The notes: generated by a model not told the origin, from the letters alone. DNA of 64,000 nucleotides from Sulfurovum sp. (GCF_015493435.1 NZ_WGDD01000048.1:1-64000); one strand, 5' to 3'. Positions 44,968-54,684 are shown, numbered from the stretch's first letter. Made by a program: numbers and translations.

Positions 44968-45428
44968 CAGAGTTTATACACCAGGGCTACTTCATTGCAG
45001 ACAGGGAAATGGATACACTTGATACAGTCTGCCCAGATCTTGTGTTCAGGAATGGCTTCTTTGCTAATCTCTCTAAATCCGAGTTTTTCAAAAAAGACCG
45101 GTCTGTATGTCAACACCAGTACATCTTCTTCCACACCAAGTGTTTTTGCTTCTTCGACCGCAAATTCAACCAGTCTCTGACCGATCTTCTTTCCCCGGTA
45201 TGCTTCATCCACAATAAGACTGCGTATCTCTGCCACCCTCATGGAGTGAATATGCAAAGCCGTATAGCCTACCAGCGTTTCTCCCTCTTTTGCCAGGACG
45301 TAGGAACGTATGTTCGTAGCAACTTCATCTTCGCTGCGGTTAAGGATCACGCCGTCTTTGACTTCGGAAAGGACCAGTCTCTGCATCGCAGGGATATCTG
45401 CCAGATTTGCTTTGACAAAAGTGATCAA
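44967..45428 (-). CDS. GNAT acetyltransferase, probable short ArgA (N-acetylglutamate synthase)
   Basis: 153 residues. The acetyl-CoA loop is RSLIVDEAYRGKKIGQRLV. The end has ECIKCIHFPVCNE-like cysteines (CIKC and VC). This single-domain form without the kinase-like half is the usual ArgA of Campylobacterota, where it makes N-acetylglutamate for arginine. It overlaps its neighbours by 1 and 4 bases. Another acetyl acceptor is possible. Confidence 0.8.
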   Translation of the reverse strand: MITFVKANLADIPAMQRLVLSEVKDGVILNRSEDEVATNIRSYVLAKEGETLVGYTALHIHSMRVAEIRSLIVDEAYRGKKIGQRLVEFAVEEAKTLGVEEDVLVLTYRPVFFEKLGFREISKEAIPEHKIWADCIKCIHFPVCNEVALVYKL

Positions 45429-46066
45429 ACTGTTTTCTCCTCATTGCTGTTTTGTATATTCCCGTCAATACCGAAGATCGTTCGGAGTATTTCATAGTGT
45501 ACCCGGTCATGGCCGTTCTTTTTCAGATTGGACACGGTAATAGAACCGGGAAAATCACGTTTGAGTTTGGCACGTTCTTTCTGGTTCAGTTTGTCGATTT
45601 TGGTAAAAACGGTCAGATAACGCTGATCGGGACGGATGAACCGGGAAATATATTTTTCAACATCATCATCGATCTTGGCATGGGGATGGCGCGCATCGCG
45701 CAAATGAATGAAAAGCCGTATAGAGACACGGTGTTCTATGAACGCTACAAGGTTTTTCTGCCAAACTTCCTTGAGTGATTTGGACACTTTGGCATACCCG
45801 AAACCAGGAAGGTCTACGAACCGTACCGGATAGTTCTCTTCATGATACAGATACCGGGTCTCAAAAAAATTTATTAACTGTGTTTTACCCGGTGTAGCAG
45901 AGCTTTTCGCCAGATTTTTGCGTTGGGTAAGGGAGTTAAGCGTTGAACTTTTCCCGACATTGGAACGCCCGAGAAAAACCACTTCACTCATATCTTCAGG
46001 AAGAGAGTCGGCAATACTTTGCGCCGACTTGATAAAAGATGCTTCGACTATACGGGGTGTACTCAC
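45425..46066 (-). CDS. engB: Ribosome-assembly GTPase EngB/YsxC
   Basis: 213 residues. G1 GRSNVGKSS, G3 DLPGFGYA, G4 TKIDKL. It assists the assembly of the large ribosomal subunit. It overlaps lptA and the GNAT gene by 4 bases each. Confidence 0.96.
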   Translation of the reverse strand: MSTPRIVEASFIKSAQSIADSLPEDMSEVVFLGRSNVGKSSTLNSLTQRKNLAKSSATPGKTQLINFFETRYLYHEENYPVRFVDLPGFGYAKVSKSLKEVWQKNLVAFIEHRVSIRLFIHLRDARHPHAKIDDDVEKYISRFIRPDQRYLTVFTKIDKLNQKERAKLKRDFPGSITVSNLKKNGHDRVHYEILRTIFGIDGNIQNSNEEKTV

Positions 46067-46536
46067 TTTTTCTTCTCCATATCAAAAATAAATTTTACCG
46101 GTTTTTTCTTACTGCCCTTCACTGCTGCATTTCCGGTTTTCATATCCAGGGTGATCACATTTCCGTTGACATGGCGCTTGTTGCGCAGATCGTCAATTAC
46201 GGCTTTTCCTGTCAGTACATATTGGGAAGTGATGGGATAATACTTCACATTCCGGGCACTGCCTTTGTAAAATCCTTTTTTCTCTTTGACTTCAAAGGTA
46301 ACCGGATTTTTACTGCCGATCGCCTCATACATTTTTGTTTCATTGTTGTCATTGAAGTAGACGATCACCCGGTCTCCGTGCAGCCAGCTGCCAGATTGTT
46401 TGACAGTAACATTTCCGATAAAATGTACTTCTTTCTTCAAGTCTTCCGCTTTCATGGCATCAGAAGTCACTTCCACCTTCTGAGCATACAAAATACCAAA
46501 GAAGAGAAAAGGAAGAAAGTATTTAAACCAATTCAA
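46063..46536 (-). CDS. lptA: LPS transport periplasmic protein LptA
   Basis: 157 residues. Signal peptide 1-18, then a beta-jellyroll domain (VEVTSDAMKAEDLKK, FIGNVTVKQSGSWLHGDRV, VYFNDNNETKMYEAIG). It bridges LptC and LptD to carry LPS. A gap of 81 bases separates it from lptC upstream. Confidence 0.9.
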   Translation of the reverse strand: MNWFKYFLPFLFFGILYAQKVEVTSDAMKAEDLKKEVHFIGNVTVKQSGSWLHGDRVIVYFNDNNETKMYEAIGSKNPVTFEVKEKKGFYKGSARNVKYYPITSQYVLTGKAVIDDLRNKRHVNGNVITLDMKTGNAAVKGSKKKPVKFIFDMEKKK

Positions 46537-46617
46537 GAGATACCCTTATGAAAATTTAGCATATAGTATACCATTTTATTACTTGTTCTGCGACGACCCG
46601 GCTCTACTGAAAATTTT

Positions 46618-47136
46618 CTATTCCCGGGTTTGGGCGGTATAAAGCACGGCATTGATCTCTTTGGCAAAGAGAATCTTTTTACGTGTATCATAGTGTGCCG
46701 TATTGCCGTGTACGATATTTTTAGCCAGCACTGCTGTGAACTTTGATGTGATGTCAAGTACGCCTGTCTTTTTGTTGTAGACTGCATGTTCTGCACTGTA
46801 GTTAAACCCTTCTTTCTGTTTTACCCGTACCCGGCCGTCAAGATAGGCTGTCTCCCCCACATAGCGTCCTCTGTCTGCCCAAATACGCTCGATCGAATCG
46901 GTATGATAAATGAGATTGTCAACGGTAAGAACCCCTCCTGTACGGACACCGTATGTCCCTGACAGTGTTGAAAGCAGCTTCTGTGTATTGACCTCTGTCA
47001 GGGTGGCATCGGTGAACTGCATTTCTTTTTGGGCAATTGGTTTGCCTGAAACTTCATCGGAAAGCTTCACGGTATACCCAAGCATGAACATTACTGCAAT
47101 CAGTACCAGAAGAAGAAGTTCTAACTTTACGCCCAT
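46618..47136 (-). CDS. lptC: LPS export protein LptC
   Basis: 172 residues. N-terminal anchor helix (about 5-23), then a periplasmic beta-jellyroll with repeating strands like YHTDSIERIWADRGRYVGETAYLDG. Short family members are poorly conserved; the kdsC-lptC-lptA order supports the call. It overlaps kdsC by 10 bases. Confidence 0.85.
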   Translation of the reverse strand: MGVKLELLLLVLIAVMFMLGYTVKLSDEVSGKPIAQKEMQFTDATLTEVNTQKLLSTLSGTYGVRTGGVLTVDNLIYHTDSIERIWADRGRYVGETAYLDGRVRVKQKEGFNYSAEHAVYNKKTGVLDITSKFTAVLAKNIVHGNTAHYDTRKKILFAKEINAVLYTAQTRE

Positions 47137-47624
47137 AATGCCAGATACTTCTCTTCAAGGCCTTCTTTGACGATGAGGTATTCGATCATTTCTCTGACCG
47201 CGCCCTCGCCGCCTTTTTTGGACAGGATCACAGTAGCGATCCTGTCCACATAGGCACTCGCATCTCTGGGTACAAAAGAGACAGCCGCAGTTTTAAGCAT
47301 TTGAAGATCATTCAAGTCATCACCGATGGCTGCAACATTTTCCATACTGATATCAAGTTTGTCAAGCAGTGTTTCAAGTACTTCCTTTTTATTGTCTACT
47401 CCCTGATAAAAATACTCGATATGCAATTCTTTTGCCCTGCGTTCGACGATAGCGGACTTCCTGCCGGTAATGATCGCTACCTGTTTTCCCAGTTTCCGCC
47501 AACTGGCGATCGCCAACCCGTCTTTGACATTGAAAGACTTGATCTCATCACCGTTGTGGCTGTAGGTAATACGGCTGTCTGTCATCGTTCCGTCAACATC
47601 CAGTACGATCAGTTCTATGCTCAC
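47127..47624 (-). CDS. kdsC: KDO 8-phosphate phosphatase KdsC
   Basis: 165 residues, HAD fold without a cap. DVDGTMTDSR (residues 8-17) holds the nucleophile Asp; motif II ITGRKS; motif III GDDLNDLQML. It dephosphorylates KDO-8-P for LPS. It overlaps hisB by 4 bases and lptC by 10. Confidence 0.95.
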   Translation of the reverse strand: MSIELIVLDVDGTMTDSRITYSHNGDEIKSFNVKDGLAIASWRKLGKQVAIITGRKSAIVERRAKELHIEYFYQGVDNKKEVLETLLDKLDISMENVAAIGDDLNDLQMLKTAAVSFVPRDASAYVDRIATVILSKKGGEGAVREMIEYLIVKEGLEEKYLALWA

Positions 47625-48193
47625 AGCACACCCTTGGTACTCGGAATACCTGCATTTTCATTCACAGCAACTGCACGGCGGAGTGCCACTGCCAGTGCCT
47701 TGAACGAAGCCTCTATAATATGGTGCTTGTTCTTTCCTCTGTTATAGATCAGGTGCAGCGTCAGGGGAAGATTGAATGCAAATGCCCTGAAAAACTCTTC
47801 CACAAGTTCCACATCAAAGGTTCCGACTTTTCCGCCGATAGGCAGTTCATAGACAAGAAACGCCCGGTTCGAGAGGTCTATATCGCAGGTAACGCTTGCT
47901 TCATCCATCACTACCGTGGCATTGCCGAAACGTTCGATACTTTGTACCGGATAGATCGCTTTTCTCAAAGCCTGCCCTATGACAATACCCACATCTTCCA
48001 CCGTATGATGGTCATCTATATGGGTATCCCCGGTACACTGCACTTCAAGATCGAGATGCGCATGTTTGGCAAAAGCTTCGAGCATATGGTCGAAAAAACC
48101 CACTCCCGTATCGATCTTCGCTTTGCCCTTGCCGTAAAGGTTCAGTTTTACAGTGATCTGTGTCTCTTTTGTTTCTCTTGTTACTTCTATCAT
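47621..48193 (-). CDS. hisB: Imidazoleglycerol-phosphate dehydratase
   Basis: 190 residues, the monofunctional form. Metal-binding motifs: FFDHMLEAFAKHAHLDL, DDHHTVEDVGI and HIIEASFKALA. Step 6 of histidine synthesis. It is the only amino acid gene of the envelope run apart from the ArgA-like gene. Confidence 0.97.
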   Translation of the reverse strand: MIEVTRETKETQITVKLNLYGKGKAKIDTGVGFFDHMLEAFAKHAHLDLEVQCTGDTHIDDHHTVEDVGIVIGQALRKAIYPVQSIERFGNATVVMDEASVTCDIDLSNRAFLVYELPIGGKVGTFDVELVEEFFRAFAFNLPLTLHLIYNRGKNKHHIIEASFKALAVALRRAVAVNENAGIPSTKGVL

Positions 48194-48203
48194 TTAACCA
48201 TCC

Positions 48204-48989
48204 TTAGTTTCTTACGATAAATGCGCCCGGCATATTGTAATGCGCTTTAAACTCTCTCGCTTCGCCTTCAGAATCAAAGCCCATCAGCCATACACGGTAC
48301 AGCGGTGCACCGTTCACATCCGGGAACTTCCTGATAATAGGCTTATAGCGCGGATCGATGTGGGCATATCTGCGCTCAAAGACTTTGGCCCCCTCATACT
48401 TTCTGAAAGCACCTACCTGTACACCGAAATTGGTCAGGCGCACACGTGTGCTCGTCTTATTTTTTCTGGCTTTGGCAATGGCGGCCGGAGACTCTACCTT
48501 GCCCGCGAAACCAAGCACTTCTATCTGTACTTTGGCAATGCCCATTCTGTCAAGTCCCAACTCTTTTCCCGCTGCATAGGAGCAGTCAATGATCCGGCCT
48601 CGAACAAAAGGCCCTCTGTCATTGATACGTACGATCGTACTTTTCCCGTTCTGAAGGTTTGTTACCCGGACCATCGTATCCATTGGCCAGGTTTTGTGTG
48701 CCGCCGTCCGTGCATACATATTGTACCGCTCGCCGTTGCTTGTGTATTTACCGTGGAAGTTGGGACCGTACCAGCTCGAAATACCCTTCATTTTCTGCCC
48801 TACTTCCACATAAGTGGGAGTATAGCATTTTCCGCACACTTTGTACGCACGCATCGTCGATCTCTGTCTTGCAGCAGACGTATGCCCTGTTCCCCTGTAG
48901 GCCATTTTCTTTTTACTGGCACAACCGGTAAAAAACAGACTTGAGAGTACCACAGCAACCGATAGAAAAAGCATGGCAGATCGTCTCAT
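48204..48989 (-). CDS. rlpA: RlpA family lipoprotein with SPOR domain
   Basis: 261 residues. Lipobox FTGCASKK (Cys near 23). A double-psi beta-barrel domain with GISSWYGPNFHGKYTSNGE and NDRGPFVRGRIIDCSY (catalytic Asp), then a C-terminal SPOR domain (VQVGAFRKYEGAK). It cleaves denuded glycan strands at the septum. 10 bases before hisB. Confidence 0.94.
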   Translation of the reverse strand: MRRSAMLFLSVAVVLSSLFFTGCASKKKMAYRGTGHTSAARQRSTMRAYKVCGKCYTPTYVEVGQKMKGISSWYGPNFHGKYTSNGERYNMYARTAAHKTWPMDTMVRVTNLQNGKSTIVRINDRGPFVRGRIIDCSYAAGKELGLDRMGIAKVQIEVLGFAGKVESPAAIAKARKNKTSTRVRLTNFGVQVGAFRKYEGAKVFERRYAHIDPRYKPIIRKFPDVNGAPLYRVWLMGFDSEGEAREFKAHYNMPGAFIVRN

Positions 48990-49043
48990 AGGCCCTCGAT
49001 TGTTTTTGGGTTATTATCTCTTTATTTCTCTTTATCTATGCTT

Positions 49044-50162
49044 TTACAGGCTTCGCAGCATTTGATCAAACATTTTTTGTGTTACAGGCACAAGAAGAAG
49101 AGAACCCAGTATCAGAAAGTCATCATCGAGTCTGTTGGCTCTTCTTATTTCCTCTGCGGTGCTATGGTATTTTTTGGCAATACTTTCGAGTGTATCTCCC
49201 ATTTTGACAACATGGGAGACAAAATGCGGTTTTACCGGTAGGGTTTCCGGTTCCTGTTTTAATTCATATTTGAGATAAAAAGGTATCATTTTTTCTTCAG
49301 GGATCATCAGAGTATAGACGGCTTTTTTGGTCGGTACGATACCGTGTTTGAACTGTCTGTTCATACGCAGAAGATCGAGCGGTTTCATTCCCAGGGTCCC
49401 TGCCAGTTTTTCAAGGTCGCATCCTCCGGAAATTTCAACCTGTACCGGCTGTGACTCACCCTCTCCCGGCCGTACTCCGAAATCTATATATTTTCCCTCG
49501 CCTATCATGGCAGCCAAAAGGATCTTCTGTATGTATTTGCGTGTTTCAGCCGGCAGATATTTGTCCCTTTCATCCGTCAGAATACCCAACTCGTCACTGC
49601 CTGCTTTTTTAATGGCACGCTTCAGCCGGCCTTCACCGCAATTGTAGGCAATGGCTGCAAGATACCATTTTCCGAACTGCTCATGCAGTTTTTTAAGGTA
49701 TTTTATCGCGGCATTGGTGGCACTGACCGGATCACAGCGTTCATCGAAACTGTTACATACATCCAGCTTGTAATGCTGTGCCGTTGCAGGCATGAATTGC
49801 CAGAGGCCTACGGCTTTTTTAGAAGACACAACATCGGTTGAAAAACCTGATTCCACCATGGAAAGATAGATGAACAGATCAGAAACCCCCTGATCCATCA
49901 AATACCCTTTGACCATAGGTGAAATCATTTCCCCTCTTTGCATGGAACGTTTATAGAGATGCCTGATACTCTTTTCATTCTTCCTGACAAAGCGTTCAAA
50001 ATCTTCATTGTCAATATACCCTTCATCGACATCGAATTCTGAAAATACATAGGTATAGACAGGATATTTTTCAGCAAGCGGGAGCGAAGCAGAAAAAAGT
50101 ACTGCGGGTATCAGGAGCAGACAGAAGAGAACCGGTTTGACACCCGTATATATCTTTTTCAT
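49044..50162 (-). CDS. mltD: Membrane-bound lytic transglycosylase (MltD-like) with LysM
   Basis: 372 residues. Signal peptide 1-24. SLT domain with catalytic Glu in LSMVESGF, then GLWQFMPATAQ and AIAYNCGEGR. The C-terminus carries a LysM repeat (HVVKMGDTLESIAKKYH ... NRL). It cuts peptidoglycan to anhydroMurNAc ends. It follows tatD after 2 bases. Confidence 0.94.
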   Translation of the reverse strand: MKKIYTGVKPVLFCLLLIPAVLFSASLPLAEKYPVYTYVFSEFDVDEGYIDNEDFERFVRKNEKSIRHLYKRSMQRGEMISPMVKGYLMDQGVSDLFIYLSMVESGFSTDVVSSKKAVGLWQFMPATAQHYKLDVCNSFDERCDPVSATNAAIKYLKKLHEQFGKWYLAAIAYNCGEGRLKRAIKKAGSDELGILTDERDKYLPAETRKYIQKILLAAMIGEGKYIDFGVRPGEGESQPVQVEISGGCDLEKLAGTLGMKPLDLLRMNRQFKHGIVPTKKAVYTLMIPEEKMIPFYLKYELKQEPETLPVKPHFVSHVVKMGDTLESIAKKYHSTAEEIRRANRLDDDFLILGSLLLVPVTQKMFDQMLRSL

Positions 50163-50164
50163 CC

Positions 50165-50938
50165 CTACTGCAGTCCGAAAAGTCTTTCGGCATTGTGTGT
50201 GGTCAATGTTTCCATACGGGATCTCGGCATGTCACTCAGCTCTGCCATCTTTTGTGCTACGAAGGTACAATAGGCGGGTTCATTCCGTTCACCCCTGTGG
50301 GGATGCGGTGTCAGATAGGGGGCATCTGTTTCGATCACCAGCCGCTCAAGAGGGATTTTCGGATACACATTAACCAGTTTTCTGGCATTTTTGAATGTCA
50401 GTACGCCTCCGATCCCATAATAAAAGTTTTTCGCTGCGAGTTTCAGCAGAGATTCATCTGCATTGTAGCAGTGTAGCACACCGCCCTCTTCTCCTGCATA
50501 GGCTTCAAGCAATTCCAGTGAATCGGCATTGGCATCCCTGATATGGACTATCAGCGGTTTTTTCAATTCTTTTGCCAAAAGGATCTGGTCTGTAAAAACC
50601 TCTTTCTGCAGCTTTTTCTCTGCAGCAGTTTCCGTTTCGCCCTCAGGCAGTCGAAAATAGTCCAGCCCGCATTCACCAATAGCAACACACTTCGGGTGAG
50701 CAGTGAATTTTTCCAGAAAAGCACGGTCATAGTTCCGGGAATCATAAGGATGGACACCCGCAGCGAACCACACAGCATCGTGCTGTTCTGAAATCTCAAC
50801 AGCCCTTTCCAGACTTTCAGGGTCTGCTCCGGGTATAATAAATTTTTCTACACCGTTTTCCCTGGCATAGTTTATCACTTCTTCAAGGTCATCATTGTAC
50901 CGTGCATCGTCAAGATGGCAGTGTGTGTCTATTATCAT
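50165..50938 (-). CDS. tatD: TatD family metal-dependent hydrolase
   Basis: 257 residues. DTHCHLD at the start, GECGLDYFR, HIRDA and ETDAPYLTP are the metal and active-site motifs of TatD. It is a DNase-like hydrolase in the cytoplasm. It is the first gene of the long minus-strand envelope run. Confidence 0.95.
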   Translation of the reverse strand: MIIDTHCHLDDARYNDDLEEVINYARENGVEKFIIPGADPESLERAVEISEQHDAVWFAAGVHPYDSRNYDRAFLEKFTAHPKCVAIGECGLDYFRLPEGETETAAEKKLQKEVFTDQILLAKELKKPLIVHIRDANADSLELLEAYAGEEGGVLHCYNADESLLKLAAKNFYYGIGGVLTFKNARKLVNVYPKIPLERLVIETDAPYLTPHPHRGERNEPAYCTFVAQKMAELSDMPRSRMETLTTHNAERLFGLQ

Positions 50939-51138
50939 ATTTTTTACAGAACCCTGTTTTTTGGGTGAATTATAACAAAATTTACTGTTTTGGCAGCCTA
51001 AATGAAACTTACTCTAATCTTAAATGGGTTATAGTTATTTATCAATTAAAAATGGAAGATACAATAAAACCGCTGTAAACTGTGTGGTGAATGATATATT
51101 TTTATTGTACAGTCCGATGAAAAGAGGAGGTCTTTCCT

Positions 51139-52047
51139 ATGGCTGCTTATATTATCCTGTTTATTATAATTCTTATTTTTGCACTGCTTATCTATAACCC
51201 GGGTAAAACCCCACCCCCTCCGGAAGAAGAAGAAAAACCCTCAGACAACAGAAATAAAGAAGCTGAGGCCCAAAAAAAAGCCGAAGCCCAAAAAAGGACA
51301 GACGAGGAGCAAAAAGCTGCCAGGGAACGTACCAAAGTACAATTAGAACAAAGAGCCAGAGAAAAAGCAGCTAAAGAGCGTGAAGCACAGCAGAAGGCTG
51401 CAGAGCTGGAAACTGCCAAAAAAGCTTTGGAAAAAGAGGCTGCTGCCAAAAAAGAAGCGGAACGACAGGCGGCGGAAGCTGCTGCCGTAAAAGCCGAAGC
51501 AGAGAAAAAAGCCGCGGAAGAGGCGGCAAAGAGAAAAAAAGAACAAAAAAAGCGCGAGGCCAGAGAAAAAGCAGAGGCCGAGGCAAAAGCCAAAGAGACT
51601 GCCAGACGCGAAGCGGAACGGCAGGCGGCGGAAGCAGCGGCCCAAAAAGAGGAAGAAGAAAGAAAAGCTGCAAAACAGGAAGCCAAAGAAACAGTGGCAG
51701 AAAGCATTCCGGAAATACCGGAATATCCTGAATTCAGCCATTCAAGACTGCTTGAAATGGGACTCTCGGACGAGGAGGCAAGAGAATTTGTCGATGAACT
51801 CATTACACAGATCGAGAATCAGATCCCTCTTATTCAGGCAGCCATTGATGCAAACGATTTTCATCAAATGGAGCGCATGACGCACAGTATCAAAGGTTCT
51901 TCAACCAATATCGGTACCGGCGGGGTAGCCGATCTGCTGGTAGACTATAACACTTATCTTAAAACAGGCCATGACCTTCCCCTTGCCAAAGCCTACCTTG
52001 AAAACCTGAAGATCTATCTTGCAAAACTCCAAGAGCAGTACCGGTAG
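51139..52047 (+). CDS. Membrane-anchored Hpt protein with long TolA-like coiled coil
   Basis: 302 residues. Helix at residues 4-20, Pro/Glu-rich linker, then about 150 residues of Ala/Lys/Glu/Arg-rich coiled coil (29-185) with repeats such as EAERQAAEAAA twice, like the TolA stalk. The C-terminal 100 residues form an Hpt domain with phosphoacceptor His in MTHSIKGSS. Because the stalk is probably cytoplasmic with the anchor outside-in, orientation is uncertain. No kinase or receiver gene is adjacent. Good ribosome site AGAGGAGG. Confidence 0.88.
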   Translation: MAAYIILFIIILIFALLIYNPGKTPPPPEEEEKPSDNRNKEAEAQKKAEAQKRTDEEQKAARERTKVQLEQRAREKAAKEREAQQKAAELETAKKALEKEAAAKKEAERQAAEAAAVKAEAEKKAAEEAAKRKKEQKKREAREKAEAEAKAKETARREAERQAAEAAAQKEEEERKAAKQEAKETVAESIPEIPEYPEFSHSRLLEMGLSDEEAREFVDELITQIENQIPLIQAAIDANDFHQMERMTHSIKGSSTNIGTGGVADLLVDYNTYLKTGHDLPLAKAYLENLKIYLAKLQEQYR

Positions 52048-52051
52048 ACTA

Positions 52052-53581
52052 CTATGCTCTCAGTTTTTTGGCAAAAGCTACCGCCTGCTCTGTCGGATTT
52101 TCACCAGCGATAATACGGGATATCTCTTCAATACGTCCCGCATCATCCAAAACCTGTACCCTGCTCTGCATGCCTTCTTTCGTAACCACAATATGCTGAT
52201 CTGCTTTCGCAGAAAGATGAGGCTGGTGTGAAATCGCAAATATCTGATAGACCGAAGAAAGTTTTGCGATCAGTGTGGCAATAGCGATCGATTCGTCTCC
52301 GCTGACATTGGCATCGATCTCATCGAGTATCAGCACGCCCTGCCCTTCAGACTTTTCATCGATACTGACTGCCATGAGTGCCAGGCGAAGTCGGTTGAAC
52401 TCCCCGCCGCTCAGAGTCGCTGTACCCGAACTGCCCAATCCTGCTTCTATCTCGTCTATACCTGTTTCACCCAGCGCAACGCCTCTGAAACCAAAATGCA
52501 TGGCAGAAAGCTTCAATGCTTCAAGATAAGTCGCCAGTCTTTTCTCGATCTCTTTTGCTTCTTTCTGACGTGCCAGGGAAATTTTCTGTGCCAGGGTAAA
52601 AAGCTCTGAATATTCCAGGTCCAGGAACTGTTCAAGCAGGCTTTTGTCACGCTCAATGTTTTCATACCCGGAAAGTTCAGCCTTTTTATCTTCTTTATAT
52701 ATCAGAGCTTCCTCTACAGAGCCATAGCGGTTCTTCAGGGCGGTCAGGTCACTCAGCCTGTCAAGCACTTCTTCCACATCGGTCTCTTCAAGTTCATCTG
52801 CAAGTATCTGCGTCTCTTCAAAATCGGCACGAAGCTGATTCATCGCGTCAAAGAATACATCACCCTCTTTCTCCAACAGACGGTAAACTTCCTCTATGCT
52901 GCTTTCCAGTTCGAAAATACCGGAAGCCTTCTCAAGTGCAGCTCTGATCTTGTCCACCCGAGAAAGCTGTTGTTTGATTTTCAGCAGTTTTTCTTCTTCC
53001 CCCGGCTGGGGGTCGATGCGTTCTATCTTTTCTATCTCATAGGCTGCAAACTCGATCAGTTCGGCCAGTCTGCTTTCATCTTCCTTGATCTTTTGCAGTT
53101 CCTGGGCTTTGCTTTTGTAGTGTGCATAACGTTTTTTGTACTCTTTCAGCAATGCTTTGAAATGTTTTTCCCTGCTTTTGATGGAATCATCGATCATTTC
53201 GATGAGTGTTTCTGATTCAAAACCGCTTTTGTCACGTACACTGAGATAGCGCACATACGGTTTAAAAAGTTCTGCCAGCGTTTTTTTGGAAATGTTCTGT
53301 CCGTCGATAAAGTAGCGCAGCTTCTCTTTTTTGAGTGCTTTGAGTGTCAATTCTTTTTCAAGCATATAGGCATCGCTTTTCAGTTTCGGCGGTTTGTTCA
53401 CTGAAAGCTCGCATAAAGCGGCTGCACCCTGTGTCGCAAAGCCGAAACTGGAAAGAAGTGCGGAGATCAGTACCGATTTCCCTGCTCCGCTCGGTCCGCT
53501 CAGCACAACCAGTCCCTTGTCAAACTCCAGTTCCACTTCACGAAAAGTCACCAGGTCACGCAAATAAAGCCGCTCTACCAA
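52052..53581 (-). CDS. recN: DNA repair ATPase RecN
   Basis: 509 residues, SMC-like. Walker A GPSGAGKSVL near residues 30-39, a central coiled coil (about 150-350), signature LSGGEFNRLRLAL and Walker B ILDEIDAN. It acts in double-strand break repair. It overlaps nadK by 7 bases, an arrangement common in Campylobacterota and other bacteria. Confidence 0.97.
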   Translation of the reverse strand: MVERLYLRDLVTFREVELEFDKGLVVLSGPSGAGKSVLISALLSSFGFATQGAAALCELSVNKPPKLKSDAYMLEKELTLKALKKEKLRYFIDGQNISKKTLAELFKPYVRYLSVRDKSGFESETLIEMIDDSIKSREKHFKALLKEYKKRYAHYKSKAQELQKIKEDESRLAELIEFAAYEIEKIERIDPQPGEEEKLLKIKQQLSRVDKIRAALEKASGIFELESSIEEVYRLLEKEGDVFFDAMNQLRADFEETQILADELEETDVEEVLDRLSDLTALKNRYGSVEEALIYKEDKKAELSGYENIERDKSLLEQFLDLEYSELFTLAQKISLARQKEAKEIEKRLATYLEALKLSAMHFGFRGVALGETGIDEIEAGLGSSGTATLSGGEFNRLRLALMAVSIDEKSEGQGVLILDEIDANVSGDESIAIATLIAKLSSVYQIFAISHQPHLSAKADQHIVVTKEGMQSRVQVLDDAGRIEEISRIIAGENPTEQAVAFAKKLRA

Positions 53582-54453
53582 TTTCGGTCTCCCCAGTGCA
53601 GTTTTTCACGAAGCACGGAAAAGTAGTTATGTTCTTTCCTGTGGATCAGTGTCGCACCCTTTTTGGCACCGGCAATATAGAGAACATCACCTTCATCCAG
53701 ATCATAGACTTCCTGTCCGTCAATAGAAGCAATAGCACGATATTTCTCCGCATCAAGTTCAATACCGAAATCAGCCGGTACGACAAGAGGGCGCTGATTT
53801 GCCAGCGAATGTGCCAAAACCGGGGTAATGATGAATGCCTGTGTCAGCGGGTACAAAATAGGGCCGCCGGCAGAGAGATTGTATGCTGTTGAGCCTGTCG
53901 GGGTAGAAATAATGAGCCCGTCACCCGTATAGCTGTTAAAACGTTCACCGTCGATAGAGGCATTGACCTTCACCATTTTGGAAGGTTCGGGAGAGGTAAT
54001 GACTACATCATTAAAGGCAATAAAGCGCTTTTTGTCTCCATTCTTTTTTTCGATATATCCCTCGATCATCATACGGTCATCTATACGGTACTCACCCAAA
54101 AGCAGACGCGCGAGAAAAGCATCTACTTCATCAATAGTGATATCGGCCAGAAATCCGAGATTTCCTGCATTGATACCTACTACCGGTTTATGAAAACCGT
54201 AACTTCTGCGCACCAGAGAAAGCAGTGTACCGTCTCCTCCGAGAGAGACAAGAAAATCGGAATTTTCACACATTTTTTCAAAAGGTACTCCCGGAAGTCC
54301 GACCATTGCAGCAGATTTTTCGGAAAGCATTACATTAATACCCTTTGCCTCGAACTGTGCTTTTATCGTTTGATACAACGCTTTGATCTCGGGAGACTCC
54401 GGTTTCAATATGAATCCGGCCGTTTTGGTCCGTGCTAATTTCTCTGTTTTCAT
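53575..54453 (-). CDS. nadK: NAD kinase
   Basis: 292 residues. GGDGTLLSLVR holds the catalytic Asp; NAGNLGFLAD and the second-domain TPTGSTAYNLSAGG bind NAD. It phosphorylates NAD to NADP. Operon with recN. Confidence 0.97.
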   Translation of the reverse strand: MKTEKLARTKTAGFILKPESPEIKALYQTIKAQFEAKGINVMLSEKSAAMVGLPGVPFEKMCENSDFLVSLGGDGTLLSLVRRSYGFHKPVVGINAGNLGFLADITIDEVDAFLARLLLGEYRIDDRMMIEGYIEKKNGDKKRFIAFNDVVITSPEPSKMVKVNASIDGERFNSYTGDGLIISTPTGSTAYNLSAGGPILYPLTQAFIITPVLAHSLANQRPLVVPADFGIELDAEKYRAIASIDGQEVYDLDEGDVLYIAGAKKGATLIHRKEHNYFSVLREKLHWGDRNW

Positions 54454-54678
54454 ATGTATCCTGTAGGGGTTCTATGGTCCGCCTGATAAAACGCGGTTCA
54501 TCATTGATTCATACATGTAGGGTATCATAATGTTGCTTTTGCAGGTTAAAAAAGTGTCGAATTGTCATATTTATCTTTCCTGATGTTTAGAGAATATACA
54601 AAAAATCCATCTTTAATTCAATATATAGATAAAAATTCTTATTTAATAAATTTAATCGTTATTTAAGCATGACTGTCC

Positions 54679-54684
54679 TATAAT
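54679..54684 (+). promoter_or_regulatory. Predicted -10 box of the cytochrome c peroxidase gene
   Basis: TATAAT lies 32 bases before the ATG at 54716, in the 262-base divergent gap with nadK. The sequence upstream (about 54590-54665) is very AT rich with TTATTTAATAAATTT-like half palindromes that could be a regulator site; nothing more can be named. Confidence 0.5.

Noticed and set aside
46537-46617. Extra gene between lptC and lptA
   Set aside because: Open frames here are continuations of frames out of phase with lptC; the 81-base spacer shows no start with a ribosome site.
51192-51803. Ser/Ala/Phe-rich 203-codon frame opposite the Hpt protein gene
   Set aside because: It is the mirror of the Ala/Lys/Glu-rich coiled-coil coding sequence.
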